NCBI RefSeq assembly: GCF_019331795.1
Contig: NZ_JAHPZL010000008.1
Location: 62,001 to 126,000, forward strand
From: Austwickia sp. TVS 96-490-7B
Lineage (GTDB): Bacteria > Actinomycetota > Actinomycetes > Actinomycetales > Dermatophilaceae
Direction: 5' to 3'
DNA: 64,000 nt
Shown: piece by piece, positions 1 to 7,968 of the stretch
Layout of the letters: every line of letters begins with the position of its first letter
How positions within the stretch are numbered: the stretch's first letter is position 1
Notes under the pieces: generated by a model
Told to the model about the DNA's origin: nothing
Seen by the model: only the letters and a program-made list of their open reading frames with translations
The model's database searches: none
Program-made: the position numbers and the translations under genes

Positions 1-54
1 GGTTTCACCTCGTTGTCTCACCTGGTCGGCATTGCCCATGACCGAATGGTCTGA
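1..54 (+). CDS. pyrD: Probable 3' end of dihydroorotate dehydrogenase
   Basis: Only the last 17 codons are inside the window, ending in TGA at 52-54. The residues GFTSLSHLVGIAHDRMV resemble the C-terminus of actinobacterial quinone-dependent PyrD, which often ends in a G-F-x-S/T-x-x-x-x-VG-x-x-H pattern. The position directly upstream of pyrF agrees with the usual pyrimidine operon order. The fragment is too short for a firm call. Confidence 0.45.
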   Translation, partial: GFTSLSHLVGIAHDRMV

Positions 55-185
55 GAAGTCCACCGCTGGTGACGGCGCAGCATCGCGTCGTCACCAGCAC
101 CGTCGTACGGACGACGACGTCCGATCACACTCGTTGATCGACGCCTGCCCCGGGTGATCTGGTGGGGCGTCAGGAAAGGAATGTC

Positions 186-1094
186 ATGACTTGTCCGTCC
201 GGTTCCGTCGAGGCCGTCGCGGAGGGGAGTGCGAGCGCTGGTGCGCCTTTCGGGGTGCGTTTGCAGCGGGCGATGCGCCGCTGGGGGCCAGTGTGCGCGG
301 GAATTGACCCGCATCCTGCGCTGGTGGACTCCTGGGGGCTGCCGTATGACCTGTCCGGACTGGAGCGGTTCTCGATGACCTGTGTGGAGGCTTTTGCCGG
401 TCAGGTGGCAGCGGTGAAACCTCAGTCAGCTTTTTTCGAGGTCTTCGGGTCCCCAGGGGTGGCGCTGTTGGAACGGGTGGTCACTGATCTCCAGCGGGAG
501 GGCACCCAGGTGATCGTGGATGTGAAACGCGGCGACATCGGATCCACGATGCAGGCGTACGCCGAGGCGTTCTTGGGGGCGCAGGCGCCGTGTCGCCCGG
601 ATGCGATCACGCTGAGCCCGTATCTGGGCTACGGGTCGTTACGTCCGGCGGTGGACCTGGCCCTGCAGACCGGGGCTGGGGTGTTTGTGCTGGCGCTGAC
701 CTCTAACCCGGAGGGGAAGCTGGTACAGCATGCCGAGCTGGACGGGACTAGCGTGGCTGGCCATGTCGTGACGGGGGTAGGTGCCGACAATGCCTCCGCT
801 GGCGGGCGAGGCGAGTGGGGGAGTGTGGGCATGGTCGTCGGCGCCACGGTGGGCGATGCTGTCGCCGACCTGGGGCTGGATCTGGCGGCGGCTAACGCCC
901 CCTTGTTGGCGCCTGGGTTGGGTGCCCAGGGAGCGACTGCGGATGATCTCCGCAGGGTTTTTGGGGCGGCATTGCCCCGAGTTTTGGCGTCCAGCAGCCG
1001 AGAAATCCTCTCTGCCGGGCCAGATGTCGTCTCGCTGCGCGAGCGCGCCAGGGTCGTCGCGGACTCGGTTCGAGCATTGGTGGAGGGGGCATGA
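186..1094 (+). CDS. pyrF: Orotidine 5'-phosphate decarboxylase (long type)
   Basis: This enzyme decarboxylates OMP to UMP, the last step of de novo pyrimidine synthesis in the cytoplasm. At 302 residues it fits the long actinobacterial/mycobacterial class. Visible motifs are AGIDPHP near the N-terminus, AVKPQSAFFE, the catalytic VDVKRGDIGST around residues 111-121, and LTSNPEG. I chose ATG 186 over an in-frame GTG at 162 because AGGAAAGGA lies 5 nt upstream of it. The stop overlaps the next gene by four bases (ATGA), so the two are probably translationally coupled. Confidence 0.95.
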   Translation: MTCPSGSVEAVAEGSASAGAPFGVRLQRAMRRWGPVCAGIDPHPALVDSWGLPYDLSGLERFSMTCVEAFAGQVAAVKPQSAFFEVFGSPGVALLERVVTDLQREGTQVIVDVKRGDIGSTMQAYAEAFLGAQAPCRPDAITLSPYLGYGSLRPAVDLALQTGAGVFVLALTSNPEGKLVQHAELDGTSVAGHVVTGVGADNASAGGRGEWGSVGMVVGATVGDAVADLGLDLAAANAPLLAPGLGAQGATADDLRRVFGAALPRVLASSSREILSAGPDVVSLRERARVVADSVRALVEGA

Positions 1095-1456
1095 CCGAGG
1101 TCGGCGGTGCCTCTCGGGGCGGGGATACGGCGTCTCACGATGATGATCCGTTGAAGGAGCTGAGTGCTATTCGGGACAGTATTGATAATATTGATGCGGC
1201 GTTGATCCATCTCCTCGCTGAACGATTTAAATGCACGCAAAAAGTCGGCAGATTGAAGGCTAAACATGGTCTGCCGCCTGCGGACCCGGAGCGGGAAGCG
1301 ACGCAGATCGCGCGGCTTCGAGCCCTCGCTGAGCAATCTCATTTGGACCCAGCTTTCGCCGAGAAATTCCTTACTTTCATCATTGATGAAGTCATTCATC
1401 ACCATCAGGCGATCGCTGCCGGCAGAGAAGCTGACAGCGGCAACTTGACGTCATGA
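1091..1456 (+). CDS. Chorismate mutase, AroQ type
   Basis: This 121-residue all-helical protein would convert chorismate to prephenate for phenylalanine and tyrosine synthesis. After a hydrophilic N-terminal stretch of about 20 residues come the AroQ features: IRDSIDNID in helix 1, LLAERF, the KVGRLKAKHGLP segment with the active-site lysine, and the D-P-E-R-E motif. It overlaps pyrF by ATGA, so it is in the pyrF transcript. A chorismate mutase between pyrF and mihF is not the arrangement usually seen in actinobacteria. Confidence 0.88.
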   Translation: MTEVGGASRGGDTASHDDDPLKELSAIRDSIDNIDAALIHLLAERFKCTQKVGRLKAKHGLPPADPEREATQIARLRALAEQSHLDPAFAEKFLTFIIDEVIHHHQAIAAGREADSGNLTS

Positions 1457-1509
1457 TGAGGGGTTTCGTCGGGGCTTCTTCGGTGGGGTTCTCCCTGGTG
1501 GGCTCTGGG

Positions 1510-1557
1510 ACGCCGGTCAGCCTCAGCACATGACAACTTGGGCGTCTGACCAGGCGT
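1510..1557 (+). terminator. Possible weak hairpin terminator after the chorismate mutase
   Basis: ACGCCGGTCAG at 1510-1520 can pair with CTGACCAGGCGT at 1546-1557 with one bulged A and a loop of 25 nt. There is no U tract. It lies between the chorismate mutase stop and the mihF promoter. Confidence 0.25.
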
Positions 1558-1563
1558 GCCCCG

Positions 1564-1592
1564 TTGCACCTGACCGGCGCTTTCGCTAGGTT
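1564..1592 (+). promoter_or_regulatory. Sigma-70-type promoter for mihF-gmk
   Basis: TTGCAC at 1564-1569 is separated by 17 bp from TAGGTT at 1587-1592. Transcription would start near 1599, giving a 5' UTR of about 100 nt before the mihF GTG. The spacing and hexamers are good for a housekeeping actinobacterial promoter. Confidence 0.55.
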
Positions 1593-1695
1593 CAACCCTG
1601 GGCATGGCGAAAAACCCCCGGTCGGAGCCCCTGCGGCGCCCCCGTGGAGCCATCCCGCCTTCTGACAACTGGCAGCATCTTGCGAGGAGAATCCC

Positions 1696-2013
1696 GTGGC
1701 TCTACCCCAGCTGACCCCCGAGCAGCGCGCGGAAGCACTCGAGAAGGCCGCGGCCGCGCGCCGTGAGCGGGCCGCCGTGAAGAACCGCTTGAAGAACGCT
1801 CAGGGCTCCCTCGCCGACGTGGTCAAGGAAGGCAAGACCAACGACGTCATCGGCAAGATGAAGGTGTCTTCCCTGCTGGAGTCCATGCCGGGTGTTGGCC
1901 GGGTCCGGGCTCGCCAGATCATGGAAGAGATCGGCATCTCGGAGACTCGCCGCGTGCGGGGCCTCGGCGCCAACCAGGTCGCGGCGCTGCTCGAGCGCTT
2001 CAAGCAGGGCTGA
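1696..2013 (+). CDS. mihF: Integration host factor, actinobacterial type (mIHF)
   Basis: This 105-residue nucleoid-associated DNA-binding protein belongs to the family first described as mycobacterial IHF. The N-terminal half is a charged helix rich in Ala, Arg and Lys. The core carries the helix-two-turn-helix-like segment LLESMPGVGRVRARQIMEEIGI, followed by the basic ETRRVRGLG stretch that contacts DNA. GAGGAGA lies 6 nt before the GTG start. It sits immediately upstream of gmk, its usual neighbour. Confidence 0.95.
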   Translation: MALPQLTPEQRAEALEKAAAARRERAAVKNRLKNAQGSLADVVKEGKTNDVIGKMKVSSLLESMPGVGRVRARQIMEEIGISETRRVRGLGANQVAALLERFKQG

Positions 2014-2016
2014 GCC

Positions 2017-2610
2017 CTGAGCGAGGAGCCCGGCCGGGCGGAAGGACCTGCCCGGTCCGGCTCGTCGCGGCTAGTCGTGTTGGCCGGTCCGACTGCGGTC
2101 GGCAAGGGCACTGTCTCGGCTTGGGTGCGTGAGCATCATCCCGAGGTGTGGATGTCCGTTTCTGCAACAACGCGTACCGCTCGTCCAGGAGAAGTGGATG
2201 GGCGACACTATTACTTCGTCTCGGATGAGAAATTTGACGAGATGGTGATGCGGGGCGAGCTGCTGGAATGGGCTGTCGTGCACAACCTGGCGAGATATGG
2301 CACTCCTCGCGGACCGGTGGTGGCGGCGTTGGATGCTGGGCATCCGATGCTCTTGGAGATCGACCTTCAAGGGGCGCGGCAGGTTCGCGAGACGATGCCA
2401 GATGCGCTCTTCGTCTTCCTCGCACCTCCCAGCTGGGAAGAGTTAGTCACCAGACTGGTTGGACGAGGCACGGAGACTGATGCCGAACGGCGGGCCAGGC
2501 TGGCTACGGCGAAGGTGGAGCTCGAGGCTGCGGCGGAGTTTGACGTCGTCATCGTGAACGACGACGTACGTCGTGCTGCGGAAGAACTCGTACACTTAAT
2601 GAAACCCTGA
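2017..2610 (+). CDS. gmk: Guanylate kinase
   Basis: This enzyme phosphorylates GMP to GDP. The P-loop GPTAVGKGT, the GMP-binding [19 protein letters not shown] region, the YGTPRG segment and the LEIDLQGA segment are all present. The start is uncertain. The first ATG/GTG/TTG codon in frame is GTG 2077, but that begins inside the first beta strand (SRLVVLAGP) and leaves only three residues before the P-loop. CTG 2017 lies 4 bp after the mihF stop with CAGGG 7 nt upstream, and would give the N-terminus MSEEPG. I prefer CTG 2017 (197 residues); GTG 2077 would give 177. Confidence 0.9.
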   Translation: MSEEPGRAEGPARSGSSRLVVLAGPTAVGKGTVSAWVREHHPEVWMSVSATTRTARPGEVDGRHYYFVSDEKFDEMVMRGELLEWAVVHNLARYGTPRGPVVAALDAGHPMLLEIDLQGARQVRETMPDALFVFLAPPSWEELVTRLVGRGTETDAERRARLATAKVELEAAAEFDVVIVNDDVRRAAEELVHLMKP

Positions 2611-2625
2611 TGTGCGCGTGTTGTT

Positions 2626-2647
2626 CCCTGGGCCGACAAGCCCAGGG
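2626..2647 (+). terminator. Hairpin after gmk
   Basis: CCCTGGGC at 2626-2633 pairs perfectly with GCCCAGGG at 2640-2647 around a 6-nt loop, 15 bp after the gmk stop. There is no clear U tract, which is common for terminators in high-GC genomes. It may separate gmk from rpoZ. Confidence 0.45.
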
Positions 2648-2782
2648 GGCAGCTCGTGAACCGTCAGCTGACAGGCCTGCGACGGGCATCGTGAGCGCGG
2701 ACGTCGTGACGCGCGGTAAGCGTTGCCCCTCTTGGCAGGTCTCGATCTCCGACCGAATGACCCCGACCGAAACGAGAAGCAC

Positions 2783-3046
2783 GTGTCCGGCACTGTCGCG
2801 AACCCGATCGGCATCACCAACCCTCCGATCGACGACCTGTTGCAGATCTCCGAGAGCAAGTACGCACTGGTGATCTACTCAGCCAAGCGCGCCCGCCAGA
2901 TCAACGCCTACTACAGCCAACTCTCCGAGGGTCTGCTGGAGTACGTCGGTCCGCTCGTCGAGACTCAGGTCCACGAAAAGCCCCTGTCGGTGGCTTTGCG
3001 TGAGATCAACGGTCGCTTGTTGACCTCGACTCCGTTGGACGCCTGA
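2783..3046 (+). CDS. rpoZ: RNA polymerase omega subunit
   Basis: Omega is an 87-residue core polymerase subunit that helps assembly of beta-prime. The sequence has the typical actinobacterial start [20 protein letters not shown] and the conserved [17 protein letters not shown] segment. I chose GTG 2783 rather than an upstream in-frame TTG at 2723 because it gives the family's normal N-terminus and is preceded by GAGAAG. The neighbours gmk and coaBC are the expected ones. Confidence 0.95.
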   Translation: MSGTVANPIGITNPPIDDLLQISESKYALVIYSAKRARQINAYYSQLSEGLLEYVGPLVETQVHEKPLSVALREINGRLLTSTPLDA

Positions 3047-3105
3047 GCGTCAGACCATCCGGACCGGGGTCGGCTGTGACCTCGGACGCGTTGAAGGACA
3101 GATGC

Positions 3106-4413
3106 ATGACTGCCGTCGTCGACCCCTCCCACCACCGCCGTACTCGTGTCGTGTTGGGGGTGGGCGGCGGCATCGCGGCATATAAGGCTTGTGCGCTGTC
3201 CCGGCTGTTCAGCGAAGGCGGCCTTGATGTTCAGGTGGTTCCGACTGAGGCGGCCTTGCATTTTGTGGGTGCTGCTACCTGGGAGGCGTTGAGCGGGCAT
3301 CCAGTCAGCGCGACGGTGTGGGAGGGCGTCGATGAGGTCCGCCATGTGCGGATCGGGCAGAGCGCCGATCTGGTGGTGATCGCTCCTGCGACCGCGGATC
3401 TCCTGGCCCGGGCTGCGCATGGCATGGCCGATGACCTGCTCACCACAGTCCTGTTGACCGCCCGCTGTCCGGTGTTGATGGCTCCAGCGATGCACACCGA
3501 GATGTGGCAGCACCCGGCGACCCAGGCCAATGTTGATCTGCTGCGTAGCAGGGGAATCCAGGTGCTGGACCCGGCGGTGGGACGGCTGACCGGACGCGAC
3601 ACTGGACCGGGTCGGTTGCCGGATCCCGAGGTGATCCACGACGCAGCGATGGCGTTGTTGCGACCGGCCCCGGTGCAGGATTTGAGTGGCCGTCATGTGG
3701 TGATTACCGCTGGAGGGACCCGGGAGCCGCTGGATCCGGTGCGTTTTTTGGGCAACCGCAGTTCTGGTAAGCAGGGATATGCGGTGGCGGAAGATGCGGC
3801 TCGTCGTGGTGCGACCGTGGATCTGATCAGCGCCAATGTCACGATCCCCGAGCCTTTTTCTCAGGGAGCGAGCGCTGATCGGGAGTGCGCGGGGCGGATT
3901 CGGGTGCGGTCGGTGGAGACTGCTGAGCAGATGGCAGCGGCGGTCGCGGAGGTGTTCCCGCAGGCTGATGTCGTGGTGATGGCAGCGGCGGTCGCTGACT
4001 TCCGTCCGGCAAGGTATGCCCCGTCGAAGATCAAAAAGGAGTACGGCGAGGGGGCGGACTCAGCGGCGCCAGTCATCGAGCTTGTCCGTAATCCGGACAT
4101 TTTGGCGGGGTTGGTGGCGCGTCGCGGGGGGGCGCAGGGGTTTCCGGTGCTGGTGGGATTTGCCGCTGAGACCGGTGACGAGCAGGGCAGCGTGCTGGAA
4201 CTCGCCCGCCGTAAGCTCGCTCGTAAAGGCTGTGATCTGTTGGTAGTCAACGAAGTCGGCGAAAATTTAGTCTTTGGGCAGGATCACACGACGGTCACTG
4301 TGCTCGCGGCTGACCGTGACGCACCGCTCATCGAAGTGACCGGGACGAAGGCCGAAGCAGCGACGGCGGTACTCGACGCTGTCGTGCTATCGCTCGCCCA
4401 GTTTTCCGGGTAA
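3106..4413 (+). CDS. coaBC: Bifunctional phosphopantothenoylcysteine decarboxylase/synthetase
   Basis: This fusion catalyses two steps of coenzyme A synthesis: CTP-dependent joining of 4'-phosphopantothenate to cysteine and decarboxylation of the product. The N-terminal flavoprotein domain (about residues 10-185) shows VGGGIAAYKA, the active-site HVRIG, and the PAMH loop. The C-terminal synthetase domain begins at VVITAGGTREPLDPVRFLGNRSSGKQG and includes the PSKIKK CTP-binding segment. The length of 435 residues is normal. ATG 3106 was chosen over GTG 3076 because AAGGACAG precedes it. Confidence 0.95.
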   Translation: MTAVVDPSHHRRTRVVLGVGGGIAAYKACALSRLFSEGGLDVQVVPTEAALHFVGAATWEALSGHPVSATVWEGVDEVRHVRIGQSADLVVIAPATADLLARAAHGMADDLLTTVLLTARCPVLMAPAMHTEMWQHPATQANVDLLRSRGIQVLDPAVGRLTGRDTGPGRLPDPEVIHDAAMALLRPAPVQDLSGRHVVITAGGTREPLDPVRFLGNRSSGKQGYAVAEDAARRGATVDLISANVTIPEPFSQGASADRECAGRIRVRSVETAEQMAAAVAEVFPQADVVVMAAAVADFRPARYAPSKIKKEYGEGADSAAPVIELVRNPDILAGLVARRGGAQGFPVLVGFAAETGDEQGSVLELARRKLARKGCDLLVVNEVGENLVFGQDHTTVTVLAADRDAPLIEVTGTKAEAATAVLDAVVLSLAQFSG

Positions 4414-4512
4414 GACCTAGCGCCGGACTACGATTGACAGACGGCGCTGGTCGGCGCCGACCCGGGGACCGAACGTGCGTGTCCGGGTGCTCGTACGCCC
4501 CGAGGAGGCTTC

Positions 4513-5727
4513 GTGGCCCGCCTATTCACCTCCGAGTCCGTCACCGAAGGACACCCGGACAAGATCTGTGATCAGATCTCCGATTCCATCCTGGATGCCA
4601 TGTTGGAGCAGGACCCTCGGGCCCGGGTCGCTGTGGAGACGATGGTCACCACCGGACTTGTCCACGTCGCCGGTGAGGTGGACACCACCGGATATGTCGA
4701 CATCCCTCGTCTGGTGCGCGACACCATCGTCGGGATTGGATATGACTCTTCCGTTAAGGGCTTCGACGGGCGCACCTGCGGAGTGGAGATTTCCATCGGC
4801 CAGCAGAGCAGTGACATCGCCCAAGGTGTCGACACGGCCTATGAGAACCGCACTGGCGGCGTTGACCCGCTAGATAAGCAGGGCGCTGGCGACCAGGGCT
4901 TGATGTTTGGATATGCCTGCACTGACACCCCTGAGCTGATGCCGTTGCCGATTTTCCTGGCGCACCGCCTCGCGGAACGGCTCACCGCGGTCCGTAAGGC
5001 AGGACAAATGGCCTATCTGCGTCCGGACGGCAAGACCCAGGTGACCATTGAGTATGACGGTTCCCAGCCGGTCCGTCTCGACACAGTGGTAGTTTCCAGC
5101 CAGCATGCTGCTGATGTCAGTTTGGAAGCATTGCTGGCGCCCGATGTGGAGCAGTACGTCATCAAGCCGGTGTTGGAAGAGCTTGCCGATTCGGGTGTGG
5201 ATCTCTCACACGAGCAGATGCGCACCTTGATCAACCCGACCGGGCGATTTGAGATCGGTGGCCCGATGGGGGATGCCGGTCTGACCGGCCGCAAGATCAT
5301 CGTTGACACGTACGGCGGGATGGCTCGTCATGGCGGGGGCGCGTTTTCGGGGAAAGACCCGAGCAAAGTCGATCGTTCGGCGGCGTACGCCACCCGGTGG
5401 GTCGCCAAGAATGTCGTCGCGGCGGGTCTCGCCACGCACTGTGAAGTGCAGGTTGCTTACGCGATTGGCAAAGCCCAGCCGGTGGGGTTGTATGTCGAGA
5501 CTTTCGGGACGGAAACCGTGCCAGTGTCGACGTTGGAAGCGGCGATCACCGCTGTCTTCGATCTGCGTCCCGCAGCGATCATTGACGAATTGGACCTGCT
5601 TCGTCCGATCTACCAGGCCACTGCGGCTTACGGACATTTTGGGCGCACCAGCATCGCCGATGTCACCAACGCCTTCACCTGGGAGAAGACCGACCGGGTT
5701 GAGGAGCTGCTGCGCGCCGTGAAGTGA
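4513..5727 (+). CDS. metK: S-adenosylmethionine synthetase
   Basis: MetK makes S-adenosylmethionine from methionine and ATP. All signature segments are present: [16 protein letters not shown] at the N-terminus, [32 protein letters not shown], and the P-loop-like [19 protein letters not shown]. It has 404 residues, the usual length. The GTG start has a strong GAGGAGG 4 nt upstream. I looked for a SAM riboswitch in the 99-bp gap before it and did not see one. Confidence 0.96.
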   Translation: MARLFTSESVTEGHPDKICDQISDSILDAMLEQDPRARVAVETMVTTGLVHVAGEVDTTGYVDIPRLVRDTIVGIGYDSSVKGFDGRTCGVEISIGQQSSDIAQGVDTAYENRTGGVDPLDKQGAGDQGLMFGYACTDTPELMPLPIFLAHRLAERLTAVRKAGQMAYLRPDGKTQVTIEYDGSQPVRLDTVVVSSQHAADVSLEALLAPDVEQYVIKPVLEELADSGVDLSHEQMRTLINPTGRFEIGGPMGDAGLTGRKIIVDTYGGMARHGGGAFSGKDPSKVDRSAAYATRWVAKNVVAAGLATHCEVQVAYAIGKAQPVGLYVETFGTETVPVSTLEAAITAVFDLRPAAIIDELDLLRPIYQATAAYGHFGRTSIADVTNAFTWEKTDRVEELLRAVK

Positions 5728-5740
5728 CCGCACGTCGTCG

Positions 5741-5784
5741 GGGGCATGCGGTAGGACGTCGGTCATGACGTCACCGCATGCCCC
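5741..5784 (+). promoter_or_regulatory. Hairpin enclosing the priA start codon
   Basis: GGGGCATGCGGT at 5741-5752 pairs perfectly with ACCGCATGCCCC at 5773-5784. Inside it GACGTC at 5755-5760 pairs with GACGTC at 5767-5772. The 6-nt loop at 5761-5766 holds the first two bases of the priA ATG (5765-5767), and the only SD-like AGGA lies at the inner stem. It could be a metK terminator extending into priA, or an RNA element that limits priA translation. Confidence 0.5.
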
Positions 5785-7807
5785 GCACTCGTGGCAGGAG
5801 ATCCTCCAGCCCTGGCTACTCGCTGAAAGCGCAGCGCCAGAGGACGTCCCGGACGATGCCCTCGGTCCGGTGGCGGTGGTGGCAGTGGACGTGTCGGTGC
5901 CGCATTTGGATCGTCCGTTTGAGTACGACGTCCCGGAAGAGTTGTCATCGACGGCACGTCCGGGGGTGCGGGTCAAGGTGCGTTTTTCTGGGCGGGACAT
6001 ATCCGCCGTGGTGTTAGCTCGTCGCGCTGAGGCGCAGTTCGGCGGCCGGTTGAGTCCGCTGCGCCGGGTGGTCAGCCCGGAGGTGGTGCTCACTGCGCGC
6101 ACAGCTGCCGTGGTGCGACGGGTCGCTGACGATCAAGCGGGGACTTTTGCCGATGTCCTGCGGTTAGCGGTGCCTCCTCGTCATGCCACCGCAGAACGTG
6201 CACTGGACGCACGCACGTGGGCGCCACCGCAAGAACCAGTGATCGTCGATGAGTCCGCATGGTCGGCGTATCCGGCGGGCCCGACCTTCTTGCACCGGTT
6301 GGCGCAGCACCAGGAGGCCTCAGCAGCTTGGACGGCGTTGCCTGGGCATGGACCGGGACAGGAATGGCCGGATGCTTTCGCTGCGGCAGCAGCGGCCACT
6401 GTCAGCGGCGGGCGTGGTGCGCTGCTAGTCGTGCCGGATGCGGTCGATGTCTCCCGGGTGGATGCGGCGTTGACTCGCCTGTGGGGGGCCGGTCGCCATG
6501 TGTGCCTGACAGCAGCGCAGGGACCGCAGGCGAGATACACGGCGTGGTTGAAGGTGCTGCGGGGCCAGGCATCGGTGGTGGTGGGAACGCGAGCGGCAGC
6601 GTTCGCCCCAGTACGCGACCTGGGATTAGTCGCTTGGTGGGACGACGGCGACAGCAACCACGTGGAACCGCGTGCGCCGTATCCGCATGTGCGGCAGGTG
6701 CTGCAGGCGCAGGCGGCCTTGTCTGGAGCATCATGCTTGGTCGGGGGATTCACACGGAGCGTTGCTGTGGCGGCGGCTGTGGCTCGCGGTGAGGTGAAGG
6801 AAGTGCGGGCCGACGCGGCAACGGTCCGGGCAGCCACGGCTCGCATCCATGTCGCAGGTGAGACGGTGGACGTCGAACGCCACGGCCCGGCTGCGCGCGC
6901 GCATCTACCCAGTGCGGCGTTTCGAGTGGTCCGTGAGGTAGCAGGGGATGCTCCGGTGCTGGTGCAGGTGCCTCGTCGGGGGTATGTCCCTGCGTTGTCC
7001 TGCACCCGATGTCGGACTGCGGCGCGTTGTCCGTCGTGCTCGGGACCGCTGGCGTGGGAGGCCTCCGGGCAGGTGCCTTCGTGTCGGTGGTGCGGGGCTC
7101 GTGTTCCGGCGTACGTGTGTGCGAGCTGCGGGGGCCAGCGGTTGCGGGGGTCCGTCGTGGGTGCGCAACGCACGGCTGAGGAGGTGGGGCGGGCGTTTCC
7201 GGGTGTCCCGGTGCGTACTTCGGACGGTGCTGACCGGTTGGAGCAGGTCAGTGGTCAGCCGAGCTTGGTCATCGCCACGCCGGGTGCTGAGCCGGTCGCG
7301 GAGGGCGGTTACGGGGCAGCGCTGTTGTTGGATGCGTGGGCGGGGTTGGATCGGCCCGAGTTAGAAGCCACCCCGGAGGCGTTACGGCGGTGGATGTCTG
7401 CGGCGGCGCTGGTGCGGCCGCGCGGGTCAGTGGTGTTGGCTGGAGTGCCTGAAGGGGTGGTTCTGCCCGTCGTGGAGGCCTTGGTGCGGTGGGCGCCGGA
7501 GTGGTTGGCTGATCGGGAACTCGCTGAGCGGGAGAGCTTGCAACTCCCACCTGCGGTGTGGGTGGCTTCGGTGCGTGGTCCGCGCAGAGCGGTGCGTGAC
7601 CTGGTGGAGATCGCGGTGCTGCCTGCTCAGGTCGATCGGCTGGGGCCGATCCCGGTGGCTGGAGACGATCAGGTGCAACTGGTGCTGCGCGCCCCATGGG
7701 CGGTGGCAGCACAAGCAGCTCGGGCTGTGGCTCAGGCCAAAGCAATCCGCAGCGCTCGCCGTCCGGGTGACCAGGTGCACGTCAAGGTCGGCGTGGTAGA
7801 CGTCTGA
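5765..7807 (+). CDS. priA: PriA-like primosomal protein N', probably without helicase activity
   Basis: PriA recognises stalled forks and helps reload the replicative helicase. The N-terminal third carries the 3'-DNA-binding domain, including VPHLDRPFEYDVPE and GVRVKVRFSGR. Eight zinc-ligand cysteines are clear around residues 415-460 (CTRC, CPSC, CRWC and CASC). In contrast, no Walker A GxGKT is present where expected (the region reads LPGHGPGQEW), and the DEAH-box position reads WWDDGD. Such helicase-defective PriA proteins are known in actinobacteria. Location between metK and def/fmt is typical. Confidence 0.88.
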   Translation: MTSPHAPHSWQEILQPWLLAESAAPEDVPDDALGPVAVVAVDVSVPHLDRPFEYDVPEELSSTARPGVRVKVRFSGRDISAVVLARRAEAQFGGRLSPLRRVVSPEVVLTARTAAVVRRVADDQAGTFADVLRLAVPPRHATAERALDARTWAPPQEPVIVDESAWSAYPAGPTFLHRLAQHQEASAAWTALPGHGPGQEWPDAFAAAAAATVSGGRGALLVVPDAVDVSRVDAALTRLWGAGRHVCLTAAQGPQARYTAWLKVLRGQASVVVGTRAAAFAPVRDLGLVAWWDDGDSNHVEPRAPYPHVRQVLQAQAALSGASCLVGGFTRSVAVAAAVARGEVKEVRADAATVRAATARIHVAGETVDVERHGPAARAHLPSAAFRVVREVAGDAPVLVQVPRRGYVPALSCTRCRTAARCPSCSGPLAWEASGQVPSCRWCGARVPAYVCASCGGQRLRGSVVGAQRTAEEVGRAFPGVPVRTSDGADRLEQVSGQPSLVIATPGAEPVAEGGYGAALLLDAWAGLDRPELEATPEALRRWMSAAALVRPRGSVVLAGVPEGVVLPVVEALVRWAPEWLADRELAERESLQLPPAVWVASVRGPRRAVRDLVEIAVLPAQVDRLGPIPVAGDDQVQLVLRAPWAVAAQAARAVAQAKAIRSARRPGDQVHVKVGVVDV

Positions 7808-7968
7808 GGACGACCAAGACCTGGTCAACTCCGGGTCAAGTCTTCGCTGCGGGGGTTTTCACAACTACCTGTCGACATAGGATGTGCCACACGAGTCGCT
7901 GCCAAGCCAGGTGTTTCTGCTCACCTGCGAACTGTTCCTGAGACTGACGTGCTGAGGAGGGCGGGTCG

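Noticed and set aside
629-1405. Long open frame on the minus strand opposite pyrF and the chorismate mutase gene
   Set aside because: It is a mirror of real genes with better motifs; its translation is rich in Arg, Pro and Ser and shows no family feature.
4414-4512. Possible SAM riboswitch or promoter before metK
   Set aside because: TTGACA at 4434 has no -10 element at the right distance, and no SAM aptamer pattern is visible.
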